Below, piece after piece: positions 25,126 to 39,000 of a stretch of 64,000 nucleotides of DNA. The stretch spans positions 4,712,001 through 4,776,000 of the forward strand of contig NC_064676.1 in NCBI RefSeq assembly GCF_023278565.1, given 5' to 3'. Source of the DNA: Colletotrichum lupini. Its lineage: Eukaryota; Ascomycota; Sordariomycetes; Glomerellales; Glomerellaceae. The notes below the pieces were generated by a model. The model was not told the origin of the DNA, did not search any database, and was given only the letters and a program-made list of their open reading frames with translations. Numbering within the stretch: position 1 is the stretch's first letter; each line of letters opens with the position of its first letter. The position numbers and the translations under genes were made by a program.

Positions 25126-26650
25126 ATTCTAAAGCTTTTATTTTTATAGAATAACTAGTATAAATAATAATGGATTATAAAAACGAACGGAACGTTAATA
25201 AAACGATACTTAGCTATTAATAAAAAGCTATTAGCGCTAACGAGTTATAACTATTTAGAATTAACTAATTAACCCTATTCTATTTAGGAGAACGAGCCTA
25301 TTATAGGGCGAGTCCTACTTAAATATTAGTATTTATAAAAGAGTTAAATAAAAAAAATAATTAGAGTAAATTACCCTTACGAGCTAGTTACCCTATTAAT
25401 ACTCCGAAGACCTTATCTATTATAAACGGGGCGTTAATTAGTAATTAATTGCTAAATATACGAGGTTAAAGTATATATAAAAGCGCGAGTAGTACTAAAA
25501 TAGCTAGTTTAGTAAACCTTATAGGCCTAATAATAACCTACTTTTATAAAATAATAAAAATAATAATTAAAGATTAAAACTAAGAACGGCGTTGATATAA
25601 AAAGCTTATTTAATAGCTTACTACATAGCTAGTAATGTATTTAGGTTAACGAGAATATAAAAAGCCTCCTTTTTATAACTATAAACCGATTAAAAAAAAG
25701 TTTACGAGTACCTAGGTAGTAAACTAGATTATTATTATAAAAATAAGTAATAAGCTTTGCGTAGAAAGTATTATAAAATAGTATATTAAATAGGCCCTAT
25801 TTAAAATATCCCTATTATTATAAACGTAATAGCGTAATTATAAAAAGAGCCTCTAAGATCCCTTCTCTTAGGGCGACTTCTTAGCGTTTATTCGCTAATA
25901 GTACGTAGACCCTAAGACTTAGGAACGGGAATATTATAAAGAGCTAAGAATAAAGAGGCTAAAAGAGGGCTAGACCCCTACTTAGTTCCTTACTAAGTAG
26001 TTAGCGATTTATTATAACTTAAGTATAGAAAATATAGAGAATTTAAAAGTAGAGGTATATTAGTTCTTTTTTAGACTACTATCTTAGCTATAAGACGATC
26101 TAATTTGTTATAAAGTCTTAATTAAAAGAGCACGCGATATAGCTTACGAAGTTAATAAATTATAGTTATTAAATTAATAAAAGGGTAGTAACTAGTTATA
26201 AAAGGACGGTAAAAAGAGGCTATATCTATTATTAAAATAACCGCGTTAAATATTCCCCTTTTATAAAAAAAAGAGTAAAGAGAGCTCTAAGGGGCTAAGC
26301 TCTAAGGACTCGCTAAGAGTAATATTATAAAAACCGTATAATAAAAGTGCTCGCGCCGAGCTATTATAAAAACGTCGTAATAGTAATATTAAGTATTTTA
26401 CGTATAATAAAATAGGCTATATATTTAATAAGTACTAAAAAAATAAGTCGGGAAGTAGGGGTAATAACAAACCGACGTACTCCTAATCGAAGCTAACGTT
26501 AATAACTATCTAACGGGTTATTATTAAGCTAAGAGTTATAAAAGTTAACTTATTAAAAAACGAGTAAATATAGGTAATATACTTAATACGCTTATATTAA
26601 GTATTAAGAGGGTACCGATAAGAATAATTACGAAGGGAAGGGCGATAGTT
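25126..26650 (+). pseudogene. Gag of Gypsy copy 2, RIP-degraded
   Basis: Same position and sequence as Gag in copies 1 and 3, with the zinc-knuckle remnant at about 26380-26455. No intact frame. Confidence 0.7.
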
Positions 26651-29600
26651 TTATAAAGTATTACTAAAAGGCTAATAGAAGTTAATATAAATATATACTC
26701 CGAGATAGATATTATTAGTACTAAGCTCGTAACTTACTTAGGGTTAACCCTAGTTACTATTATAGCTCCCTCGTTAAGAGATTTTTAGGGTAAAGCCGTA
26801 GGCTAGGGGAAAGCTTATTAATTAACGCTCTTTTTTATTAATTATTATAAGTAGCTAAGGAAGATTTAGTAACTATTTACTTTAGTTAATAGGGATAAAA
26901 GAATAATAGACCTCTTATTATCGTAATTATTAATAAGCTAAAAAGGTATTTATATTAATATAATAACGAATATATAGTTATATAAGCTTATTTTAGTTAC
27001 TAAACTAGAGGTAATAGCTCGTAATATCGTTAAGAATCATAAGAGGGTATATATATTATATATTACTATTATAAGAAGTATTGCGGGGGTAACGGAGACT
27101 AAACTATAAAGGGGTCTATTACTAAAACTTTAATTAAAAATAAAGACGTTTAACGAGTAATTAATAAAGGGACCGTAGTTATATAGCGGGGTAAAATACT
27201 TTATTAACCTAATTCCGGGTACTAAACTATTATATAGTCCTATTTATCTATTAAGTAAGAAAGAACTCGATAAGCTTTATGTATATATTATTAAGAACTT
27301 AGCGAACGGTTATATTATACTTTTAATTAGTAAGGCTAGGGTACCGATCCTTTTTATAGTAAAAAAGGATAGTACGCTACGCTTTTATATAGATTACTAC
27401 GGGCTAAATAAAGTAACTATAAAGAATTAATACTTACTACTACTTATTAATAAGCTCTTAAATAGGCTGCGCGGAGTAAAATAGATTTTAAAAATAAATA
27501 TTAGGGATACTTACTACCGTATTTAAATTAAAAAAGAAGACTAATAAAAAATAGCGTTCCGGAGCTAATACGGTTACTTTAAGTATATTATTATACTTTT
27601 CGGGCTAACGAACGTATCCGTAATATTCTAGGTATATATTTATTAAGCGCTCGCCGACTTACTAAATACTTATTATATAGTATATATAAACGATTTAATA
27701 ATTTATTTAATAATAAAAGAGTAGTATATAGAGGATATTAAAAAGGTCCTCTAACGTCTACGTTTATATAGGCTTTTTACTAAACTATTAAAATACTCGT
27801 TCTATTAAAAGAGGGTCGAGTTCTTAAGTTATATTATTATATTAAAAAGAATCGAAATTAACTCGTTATAAGTACGAACGATCGCTAATTAAAAAGCGCT
27901 AGAGTCTATTAGGGATATCTAAGTATTCCTAGGGTTCTATAACTTTTATTAAAAGTTTATTATTGAATACTTAGGTATCGTTATACCGATAATAATATTA
28001 CTAAAAATAAAAAAGGGGTAAATAAGGGATTTTTAGTAAACTAAGGAAATAGACGAAGTATTTAATTAGCTAAAAGTCGCTTTTATTTTAATAACCGTAC
28101 TTACGTATTAGAACTTATAACGTATTATATAAATAAAAACCGACGTTTTAGTTAAAGCTATTATAATAATCTTATCGTAATAAGCTAATAAAAAATAGCG
28201 ACCTGTTATTTATTAGTTACGGAAGCTTATAAATACGGAGTAGTAATAGGCTACGGGTTAATAAGAACTATTTGCTATAATAAAAGGGCTAGAGTACTAG
28301 GCTTATTATTTCTAAGGCCTTTTATAAAAGTTTATAGTCCTAATAAATTACTAAATACTTAAGGGAGTAATTAGCGCACTAATACGGGACCTTTAAAAAA
28401 GGCTCGTAAAATAGGTATATAAACTATTAGTATTTAACTTTAACTTAAAATACTAGCTAGAGAAAACGAACCCGGTAGATAGTCTATTTAAAAAGCTAAA
28501 TTATATAAAGAGGGAAGTACTTTATAAAAATATCCTCCCTACGCTAGCTTAGAAGCTACGTCTTATTAATAAACTACTACTTAACGTCTAATAAAAAATA
28601 ATTAGCCTAAAAAGATAAAATAATATTACTAAGGTATACGTTTAAATAGTTAAGGACTCTTTTTATAATCCCGGCTAAATATTAGCTAGCTCTAGGGACG
28701 GGGAATCCTCTTTTTTATATTAATAGCGTATTATAGGGCGTACTAATAAAATAGTAATAGTTATTATTATAATAACTTAAGGTAAAAAAGTAAAAGAGTT
28801 ATTAATAAACGCTCGTTAATAGTCTAGTAAAGATAAAGAGGAGTTAAATAGAGCTAGGGTTATTATATTAGAATAGTATATCTTATGCCTTATTATAAAA
28901 GAGCTTATAAAGAGCGAAACGGTATTTACTTCCCGTTTCTTATTAAAGATTAAGGAGCTTATTAAAGGATTATACGTTAAAAACGAGTTTTATATATTAT
29001 AATTAATAAGAGTTCGTACTACGGCTAGCGAGCTAAGAGTATATTTACTTAATAAATAGGGTATACTATTTTTTAAAAAAAGACTCGTTATTCCTTAAGT
29101 AAAGTCTTTTTAAATAAAGATCTTTTATTAATATTACGACGATTATAGGGTAAGTTATATAAGAGCTACGAAAACTCTCGAGCTAATTTAAAAGAAGTTT
29201 TATTAAAAAAATATTTAACGAGATATTTAGGAATACGTTAAGAACTATAAGTATTATTTAAGAGTTATAATCCTAAGATATAAGCCGTACGAGTAGTTAT
29301 AGTTATTACTACTACCCTTATACCTATTTTAAAAAATATTTATAGACTTTATTACGGGGCTATTACTAAGCGCTCGTAGTAATAGCATAGAGTACGATAG
29401 TATTTTAATTATTATTTATTATATAATAAAGTTCGTAAAGTTCTTACCTATTATTAAGATACTTAACGTAATATAAATAGTAAATATCTTATACTAAGAG
29501 GTCGAATATAAGTTCGGTACGCTTAAAAGTATTATTATAAATAAAAATAAGCTTTTTATAAATATATTTTAAAAAGAGTTTACTAAAAAACGGGTAATAC

Positions 29601-30450
29601 GTTACTAACTATTTACTATATATTACTTATAAATAGATAACTAAACGGAGCGAACCTATTAAATATAAAAAAAATATTTAAGGATCTATACTAAAGGCTC
29701 GCTAAATAGGTAAGTAGCGTAGCTAAAGGAGGCCGAGTTTATATATAATAATAACTAATACTTTATTATAAAAATATCTTTATATATAGTACTATATAGC
29801 TACTACTTTAAATATATTAAATATATACTTAATTATAAGGCTATAGTCTAGGGGGTTTGGGAAAGGGTTTAGAAAATTAGGGAGATTAGGGCCTAGGCTA
29901 TGCGAGCATAGGCATAAGCCTTTAAGAACTAAGTAGCTTATTATAATAAAAAATATACCCTAAAGGAGTTTAATTATAAAAAGGTCGTTAGCTTATTAAC
30001 AAAAAATATACGATTTAAAAATAATAAACTAATACCGAGATATATTAAAATAATAATAGCTAAAAGGGTAGGGAAATAGGCTTACTAAGTATATTTACTA
30101 AAGTAGTATTAAAAAATATATAATATTTTCTTAGTTTTTTAACTTAAGCTATAGGGAAATTACTAAACGGTTAGTAATTAAATAGTAAATCTCCTAGAGT
30201 TAGAGAACGAGTAAAACGTTTAAAAAGTTAAAAAAATCGTTATAATATAAAGCGAGGGAGGAAACTTATAATATTTCGTTAAATAAGCTAGGTAGTTTAC
30301 TAAGTATAATACGTAGGAGCTTATTAAGTATTTTAAAGGGGTAATAGAAGTAGTTGATTAAATTCGAACGCTATAAGAAAAGGGTATATATAAAATAGGA
30401 TAATAAACGTTAAGTTCGTAGTAAAAGGTTACTAAAAATAAGTTAATTAA
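26650..30450 (+). pseudogene. Pol of Gypsy copy 2, RIP-degraded
   Basis: Homologous along its length to pol of copies 1 and 3. The RT YLDD-equivalent lies near 27680-27700, and the chromodomain remnant at about 30180-30390. Stops throughout are TAA/TAG. Confidence 0.82.
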
Positions 30451-30559
30451 TAATATATTATAGAACCCTTTTTATTTAGCTTAGCGCAATCTTTAAAAAA
30501 AAAACATAGTATTATAACCCTCGGCGATACGTTACTAAGAGATTGTTAAGATCTAGCTA

Positions 30560-32180
30560 CGTAAGGGGAGTAACTTACGTAATACTAGTAGTAGTAGTAG
30601 CGGCTCTAGCGTGTGTTTCTAAAGCTTAATAATTAGTAAGTTATTAACGTTAAGGTAGCGGCGCTTATTATAACGCTAAAAAAGAGAATTCTCTAAGTTA
30701 TTACTAAGCTCCTTAGATTTAGTATCCTCGCACTAAGACTTATTAAACTTAAACTTAAAATCGTCCCGCTCGTTATTATTATTAAGAATATAGTTAGTAA
30801 TAAGAGCACGCTTTTTAATAAGAGTCCGAGTTTTAGGACTATAGGAAATAGGGATAGCGCTATATATAATAATAGTATAAGTAAGTACTTTATTTACTAA
30901 GAACTTAGCGCCGCGTTTATAAAAAATAAAGAAAGTAAGAAACTCCTAGATATATATAATAGTAACGCCCTTAGGAGTCTTTTTATAGTACTAAGCTAGA
31001 GCGTTAAGGTTATTTTATAGAGCGGTCGTACGGCTATTATTATAAAAATAAGCTAGTTAAAAATAACTAAGGTAAAAGATAATCTTAGTCTTATTATTAA
31101 TATTAAGGATACTAGCTTAAAAAAGAAATCTAAGTTAATAAAAAGAAAGTTCGCTAAATAATCGCTAACGACTTACCGTAATTAAGATTAATAAGTTTAG
31201 ATACTCGTAGTTAGTAATAAGCTCTTAAAAAGTAGCCTATTTAAAATAGACCTTCTTTACTTTACTACTTATTAATAAGTTAACGATATAAATAATAACC
31301 TTCTCTTATATATTAATAATATAGCTAAAAATATAAAGAACGTAGCCGTGCTTATAGGAGTTAAGGCTACCCTATTTTTTAATATTATAAAACTTTATAA
31401 GGGTATTCTAAGTAAACTAAGCGGCGCTATATAGCTCCTTAAGAACCTAAAAAATATTATTAGCTAATATTTTAGTAACGGATTAGCGAGGACTCGACGA
31501 CTTATAGTAAAATACTTTTTCTTATTAATTTAATAAATAATATACTTAGCGACGTAAGCGCTAGTAATATAAACGAGCTCGTTAATATTATAATATAGGC
31601 TAGTTAAGTAGCGTATATAAGGAGTACTACTACGGAGACTATAAAAGCCCTTTTTAAAATTATACTTTATATTAAGTATATTTTAAATATACAAAATAGT
31701 AAACATTTTAATAAATACTTAGCGATAGTATAATAGGAGAGTTATAATTAGGAAACGATATAGAATTAGAATATCGTAAGAAAAAAAGTATAGTTATATA
31801 AAAAAGAATTTGTAAAACGGTTACTAAATAAAAAGAGGGAAGAAAAAATAAATACGTAATTAGTAACGGGGGAAAAATCTTTTATTATACTTAATAGCTT
31901 AGTAATAATAATAACCGCGAGGTTAGGCAAGCTCTTATATATTACGATAGTTAGAATACTTTATTATAAATATATACTACTAACTTAGTAACTAGTCGGC
32001 GCGCTATTACTAAATAATAATAATAAAGTATCCGTTAAATAAAAAAATAGGAGTAATGCCTTATTCCTAAGTAAAAAAGGATATTATTAACGCCTTACGG
32101 AATCTATTATAAATAACGACGTTAATAGCTTTATTATTAGTATTAAAAGAAGATATTACGTAATAACTTTAGGGACTAAA
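30560..32180 (+). pseudogene. Additional reading frame of Gypsy copy 2, N-terminal part deleted
   Basis: Homologous to the additional frame of copies 1 and 3 but lacking the Asn/Lys/Ser repeat region. The deletion joins two sites that share TTAGTAA in the other copies. The C-terminal part up to the 3' LTR is present. Confidence 0.6.
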
Positions 32181-32201
32181 GTTACGTAAGGGGGGAGTAA
32201 T

Positions 32202-32391
32202 TATAATAAATTCGGGATATAGCTAGCAATAGGACGCTAATAACTTAGTAATTAGTATATAGATCTTATTATAAAAGAACTTTCTAATAAGCAGAGCCTT
32301 TACGAAGGACTCTATAAGCTTTAGTCTTATAATATACCTATACTTATATTATAGCCTCGCTAGTTAAGTACTCATAGCCTCATCTCTTATA
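32202..32391 (+). repeat. 3' LTR of Gypsy copy 2
   Basis: 190 bp, followed by TAATA at 32392-32396. Confidence 0.92.
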
Positions 32392-32639
32392 TAATATTAG
32401 GCGTAATACTACTATTTTATAAGCCTACGTTTACTTAGCTAAGTTTGCGGCCCTTTAAGTAATAGTAGTTTATAACGGTAGTATCGGAGATATTATTATT
32501 ACCGTTATTAAGAATAGCTAGTACCGACTTTTATAAGCACGTCTACCCTATTTTAACTTTACTTGCGCATATATATATATTTATTACCTCGTTTTTTTTA
32601 TTAAAATTAAAAAACGCTTCCCTCGCTATTTATTATTAT

Positions 32640-32845
32640 TACGCTATCGCTATTACTATTACTATTACTATTACTATTACTATTACTATTACTATTACTA
32701 TTACTATTACTATTACTATTACTATTACTATTACTATTACCATTACTATTACTATTACTATTACTATTACTATTACTATTACTATTACCATTACTATTAC
32801 TATTACCATTACTATTACTATTACTATTACTATTACTATTACTAT
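32640..32845. repeat. Hexanucleotide microsatellite (ATTACT)n
   Basis: About 200 bp of nearly perfect TATTAC units with a few ACC variants, inside family A. Other A copies have only a few units here (e.g. 16620-16640, 61255-61270), or a variant 15-bp unit (51190-51300). Confidence 0.95.
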
Positions 32846-33407
32846 CGAATTATCTACCTCAAATATATACTATTAAAATACCGAAATATTAATAACTCGT
32901 CGACTTATAAAAATACTTTAGGGGATATACTTAGTAGTTCGATCTTACTAATATTATATTAAAAGACCCCGAATTATAATAAGGTCGTTTTAAAAAATAT
33001 AGATTAGATATTATTAACTTAAAGATCCGAAATACGTATATTAATATAAGTATTATTTTTATTAATACCTAATTAATATGATATAGCCTTAACGAAATAC
33101 TTAATTAATTATAAAATATAATTAATATCTTAGTATTATAATAATAGAATAAGAGGTTTAAAAAGATTAAAAAGGATATTTTAAAGTTATTAAATAAGTT
33201 GGAAATTGGAAGTAGGTTTTAGCTATTTAAAGAGTAATTAACATATTATAATAGGATCGTTAGTATTTAGTAATAACTACGGCCGACTATAGTTAGTTCT
33301 AAAGTCTTATTAAAGTACGTAATAAAAACTTAAAATTAACTTTAATAAACTACCTTGCTTATAAAGGCAAAGATAGCCCCTAATGAGGCAGACCGGACCC
33401 TAAAGGG

Positions 33408-33600
33408 TTATAGGAGATTATATTATAAATATTTAATTAATAAGGCTATAATATAAGTATAAGTAAATTATAAAATTAAAGCTTATAAAGTCCTTTATAT
33501 AAGCTTTGCTTTTTAAAAAGTTCTTTTATAATACGATCTATATATGAATTACTAAGTTATTAATATCCTATTACTAGCCGCATCCTAAATCTATTATAAT
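33408..33600 (-). repeat. 5' LTR of Gypsy copy 4
   Basis: Reverse complement of the 190-bp LTR, starting TTATAGGAGATTA and ending AAATCTATTATAA. It begins exactly at the family A target duplication, so it pairs with 24759. Confidence 0.85.
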
Positions 33601-34215
33601 TTTAATTAAAAATTCCCTAATAAAACTAATACTCTCTAGCTTTTTATTATTTTTTAATTTTTATTAATACGTAGTCTTTTTTTTTGATAAATAGTTTAAA
33701 CGGCTTATCCTCTATTTTATATATTACTTTTTTCAAAGGGATATAAACTATTTGATATATTACTCCTTTTTAAATATTAATAAAGCTTAGTCCTTTTTTT
33801 TTTAATAAATCTTAATAACCTACTTAACTTATTGTAAAATAATTTAATAATATTCTTTAGCTCTTTATATAAGTTATTAGAACTAATAATAAATTAATAA
33901 TTAGCCTTATTTAATAATATAAATAAAGCCGTTTATAATAGAAAACGTAGGGTTTTTAAATAAATTTATAACCCTATTTATTTTTATAATAAAACCCTTT
34001 TTTAAATCTATTATTTTCTTGAATTATAACTTCTTATTATATTTTAAATAATAAATACTCCTCCCCTTTTTTAAATAAAACCCTAAACTTATTAATTCCT
34101 AGCGGCCTAGAGTGAATAATAAATACTTTTTTCGATTGAGTTAATACTTTTATTAAAGCTAATAACTTTAGTATTATAAAATATTATAAGTAAAAGTAAA
34201 ATAGGAAAAATATTT
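33601..34215. repeat. Repeat U, partial copy
   Basis: Similar to about 18120-18540, including the run TTATTATATTTTAAATAA at about 34033 and the TTTAGTATTATAAAATA run near 34170. It is the sequence into which Gypsy copy 4 appears to have inserted. No coding potential seen. Confidence 0.5.
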
Positions 34216-34349
34216 AATATTTGTTTTTTATTTCTACTTTTACTAGCTACTCGGGCGGTTCCCGATATCAATTATGTAGTATTAATATACGGTATTAGTA
34301 AATACTTATACTATTTTAATAAACTATTTTTTTAGATTTTCTACCTTTT

Positions 34350-34539
34350 TATAATAGATTCGGGATGCGGCTGGCAATAGGACGCCGATAACTTAGCAAC
34401 CGGTGCATAGATCTTATTATAAAAGAACTTTTTAAGAAGTAGAGCCCTTACGAAGGACTCTATAAGCTTTAGTCTTATAATATACTTATATTTATATTAT
34501 AGCCTCGTTAGTTAAGTACTTATAGCCTAATCTCTTATA
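34350..34539 (+). repeat. 5' LTR of Gypsy copy 3
   Basis: 190 bp; begins TATAATAGATTCGGGATGCG and ends CTCTTATA. Confidence 0.93.
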
Positions 34540-34559
34540 ATTCTAAAGCTTTTATTTCT

Positions 34560-36060
34560 ATAGAATAACTAGTATAAGTAATAATAAATTACGAAAACGA
34601 ACGGAACGTTAATAAAACGACGCCTAGCCGTTAGTAAAGAGCTATTAGCGCCGACGAGCTATAACTATTTAGAGTCGACTACTCGACCCTATTCTATTTA
34701 GGAGAACGAGCTTATTATAAGGCGAGTCCTACTTAAATACTAATATTTACGGAAGAGCTAAATAAAAAAGATAATCGGGGTAAATTACCCTCACGGGCTA
34801 GTTACCCCGTTAACACCCTAAAGACCCTATTTATTATAAACGGGGCGTTTATTAATAACTAATCGCTAAATATACGAAGTTAAAGCGCGTATAAAGGCGC
34901 GAGTAGTATTAAAATAGCTAGTTTAGTAAACCCCATAGGCCTAATAATAACCTACTTTTATAAAATAATAGAAATAATAATTAAAGATCGAAACTAAGAA
35001 CGGCGTCGATACGAGGAGCTCGTTTAATAGCTTACTGAGTAACTAATAACGCGTCTAGGTCAATAAAAATATAAAAAGCCTCTTTTCTATAACTATAAAC
35101 TGATTAGAGAAGAGTCTACGAGTGCCTAGGTAGTAAATTAGATTATTATTATAAAAGTAAATAACAAGCTTCGCACAAAAAGTACTATAGAATAATATAT
35201 CGAATAGGCCCTATTTAAGATATCCCTATTGTTATAAACGTAATAGTATAATTACGAGAAGAGCCTCTAGGATCCCCTTTCCTAGGGCGACTTCTTAGCG
35301 TTTATTCGCTAATAATACGTAGACCCTAAGACTTAGGAACGGGAATACTATAAAGAGCTAAGGATAAAGAGGCTAAAAAAGGGCTAGACCTCTACCTAGT
35401 TCCTTACTAAGTAATTAGCGATCTATTATAACCTAGGTATAAAAGATATAAAAAATTCGAAAGTAGAGGTATACTAGTTCTTTTTTAGACTACTATCTTA
35501 GCTATAGGACGATTTAATTCGTTATAAAGTCTTAATTAAAAGAGCACGCAATATAGCCTATGAGGCTAATAAACTATAGTCGTTAAATTAGTAAAAGGGC
35601 GGCAATTAGTTATAAAAAGATAGTAAAAAGAGGCTATATCCGTTATTAGAGTAACCGCGTTAAATATCCCCCTTTTATAAAAAAAAGAGCAGGGAGAGCT
35701 CTAAGGGGCTAGGCTCTAGGGACTCGCTAGGAGTAATATTATAAAAGCTATATAATAAGAGTACTCGTACCGAGCTATTATAGAAGCGTCGTAATAGTAA
35801 TATTAAGTACTTTATATATAATAAGATAGGCTATATATTTAGTAAGTACTAGAAGAATAAGTTAGGAGGTAGGGGCGATAATAAGCCGACGTACTCCCGA
35901 TCGAAGCTAACGTTAGTAACTATTTAATAAGTTACTACCGAGCCGAGAGTTATAGAGGTCGACTCGTTAGAAAATAAGTAAATATAGGTAATATACCCAA
36001 TACGCTTATACTAAGTATTAAGAGGGTACCGATAAAAATAATTACGAAGGGTAGGGTAAT
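34560..36060 (+). pseudogene. Gag of Gypsy copy 3, RIP-degraded
   Basis: Occupies the space between the 5' LTR and Pol. The zinc-knuckle remnant at about 35795-35870 is followed by a basic Lys/Arg-rich stretch. No intact frame and no clear start codon. Confidence 0.72.
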
Positions 36061-39000
36061 AGTTTTACGAGGTATTGCTAAAAGGCTAATAAAAGTTAAT
36101 ATAGATATATACTCCGAAATAAATATTATTAGTACTAGGCTCGTAACTTACTTAAGGTTAACCCCGGCTATTATTATAGCTCCCTCGTTAAGGGACTTCT
36201 AGGGTAAAGCCGTAAGCTAGGGGAAAGCCTATTAGTTAACGCTCTTTCTTATTAACTACTATAAGTAGCTAAAGAAAATTCGGCGACTATTCGCTATAAT
36301 TAATAAGAATAAAAGAATAGTAAACCTCTTACTATCATAACTATTAATAGGCTAAGAGGGTATTCGTATTAATATAGCGACGAATATATAGTTATACGAG
36401 CCTATCTCGGTTACTAAACTAGAAGTAATAGCTCGTAATATCGTTAAGAATCGCGAGAGGGCGTATATATTATATATCGCTACTATAAAAAGCATCGCGG
36501 GGGTAATAAAGACTAAACTACGAGGGGGTCTATTACTAAAACTTTAATTAAAAGTAGAGACGTTTAATAAGTAGTTAGCAAAAGGACCGTAATTATATAA
36601 TAAAATAGAACACTCTATCGACCTAGTTCCGGGTATTAAACTACTATATAGTCCTATCTATCCGTTAAGTAAAAAATAACTTAATAAGCTTCGTATGTAT
36701 ATCGCTAAGAACCTAGCGAACGGTCGTATTATACTTTTAGTTAGTAAGGCTAGGGTACCGATCCTCTTTATATTAAAAAAGGACGGTACGCTATACCTCT
36801 ATATAAACTACTATGGGCTAAATAGGGTAACTATAAAAAATCGATACTTATTACTACTTATCGGCGAGCTCTTAAATAGGCTTCGCAGAGCGAAATAGAT
36901 TTTAAAAATAAATATTAAAGATACCTACTACCGTATCCGAATTAAAAAAAAAGACTAATAGAAAATAGCGTTCTGGAGCCGATACGGTTACTTCGAGTAT
37001 ATTATTATACCTTTCGGGCTAACGAACGTACTTACGACGTTCTAAGTATATATTTACCGAGCGCTCGCTAACTTATTAAATACTTATTATATAGTATATA
37101 TAAACGATTTAATAATCTACTTAATAATAAAAGAGTAGTATACGGAGGATATTAAAAAGGTCCTTTAACGTCTACGTTTATATAGGCTTTTTACTAAACT
37201 ATTAAAGTACTCGTTCTATTAAAAGAGGGTCGAGTTCCTAGGTTATATTATTATATTAGAAAGAATCGAGATTAACTCGTTGCGAGTATAAACGATCGCT
37301 AACTAAAAGGCGCTAGAGTTTATTAAGGATATCTAAGTATTCTTAAGGTTCTATAACTTCTATTAGAAGTTTATTACTAAATACTCGGGTATTATTATAC
37401 CGATAATAGTATTACTAAAAATAGAAAAAGGGTAAATAAGGGACTTCTAGTAGACTAAAGAAGTAAACGAGGCGTTTAATTAGTTAAAGGTCGCTTTTAC
37501 CTTAGTAACCGTACTTACGTACTAAAACCTATAATATATTATATAAGTAAAAACCGACGCTTCGGTTAAAGCTATTATAATAATCTTATCGTAATAAGCT
37601 AATAAAGAATAGCGACCTATTACTTATTAATCGCAAAAGCTTACGGATATAAAGTAATAATAGGCTACGGGCTAATAAGAACTACTCGCTATAATAAAAG
37701 GGCTAGAGCACTAGGCTTATTACCTCTAGGGCCTTTTATAAAAGTTTATAGTCCTAACGGACTACTAAGTACTTAAGGGAATAATCGGCGCACCGGTACG
37801 GGACCTTTAAAAAAGGCTCGTAAGGTAGGTATATAAACTATTAATATTTAACTTTAACTTAGAACACTAGCTAGGGAAAACGAACCTAGCGGACGGTCTA
37901 TTTAAAAAGCTAGACTATATAAAGGGGGAAGTACCTTATAAAGACGTCCTCCCTACGCTAGCCTAAAAGCTACGTCTTATTAGCGAACTACTACCCGACG
38001 TCTAGTAAAAGATAATTAGCCTAAAAAGATAAAATAATATTATTAAAGTATATATTTAAGTAGTTAAAGCTTCCTTTCGTAATCCTAGCTAGATATCGGC
38101 TAGTTCTAAGGACGGGGAATCCTCTCCCCTATATTAGTAGCGTATTATAGAGCGTACTAATAAAATAGTAATAGTTACTATTATAACGACTTAAAGTAAA
38201 AAAGTAAGAGAGTTATTAGTAAACGCTCGTCGACGGTTCGGTAAGGATAAAAAGGAGTCGGATAGAGCTAGGGTTATTATATTAAAATAGTATATCCTAC
38301 GCCCTATTATAAAAGAGCTTATAAAGGGCGAAATAGTATTCGCTTCCCGTCTCTTATTAAAGACTAAGGAGCTCGTTAGAGGACTATAGGCTAAAAATAA
38401 GTTCTATATATTATAATTAGTAAGAGTTCGCGCTACGGCTAGCGAGCTAAGAATATATTTGCTTAACGAATAGGGTATACTATTTTTTAAAAAAAGACTC
38501 GTTATTCCTTAAGTAAAGTCTTTTTAAATAGAGATCCTTTATTAATATTACGACGACTATAGGGTAGGTTATATAGGAGCTACGAAAACTCTCGAGCTAA
38601 TCTAGAGGAAGTTCTATTAAAAAGATATCTAATGAGATATCTAGGAATACGTTAAGAACTATAAGTATTGTTTAGGAATTATAACCCTAAGATATAAGCC
38701 GTACGGGTAGCTATAATTACTACTATTACTTTTATACCTATTCTAAAAAATATTTATAAACTTTATTACGGGGCTATTACTGAGCGCTCGTAGTAACGGC
38801 GCAGAGTATAATAGTATCGTAGTTATTATTTATTATATAATAAAGTTCGTAAAGTTCCTACCTACTATTAAAATACTTAATATAATATAAATAGTAAGTA
38901 TCCTATACTAAGAGGTCGAATATAAGTTCGGTACGCCTAAAGGTATTATTACGGATAGAGATAAGCTCTTTATAAGTATATTTTAAAAAAAGTTCGCTAA

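Larger units (their letters stand above)
24936..32391 (+). mobile_element. Ty3/Gypsy chromovirus copy 2, with internal deletion
   Basis: 7456 bp with 190-bp LTRs (24936-25125, 32202-32391) and 5-bp target duplications TAATA (24931-24935, 32392-32396). Same organisation as copies 1 and 3, but about 590 bp shorter: the first part of the additional frame is deleted at about 30632-30642. A G-rich polypurine tract (about 32188-32198) precedes the 3' LTR. All frames are RIP-broken. Confidence 0.93.
24760..33407 (-). mobile_element. Family A copy inserted at the LTR of Gypsy copy 4 and split by Gypsy copy 2
   Basis: The poly-T left end follows TTATAGGAGA (24750-24759); the 5' terminus CCCTAAAGGG ends at 33407 and is followed by TTATAGGAGA (33408-33417). 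Removing Gypsy copy 2 and its duplication leaves ~1187 bp, longer than other copies because of the hexanucleotide expansion at 32640-32845. The order of events reads directly: Gypsy copy 4, then this A copy, then Gypsy copy 2. Confidence 0.85.

Noticed and set aside
36695..36898. 67-codon frame as an active reverse transcriptase
   Set aside because: Only a stop-free piece of Gypsy copy 3 RT; stops follow on both sides, so it is a relic.
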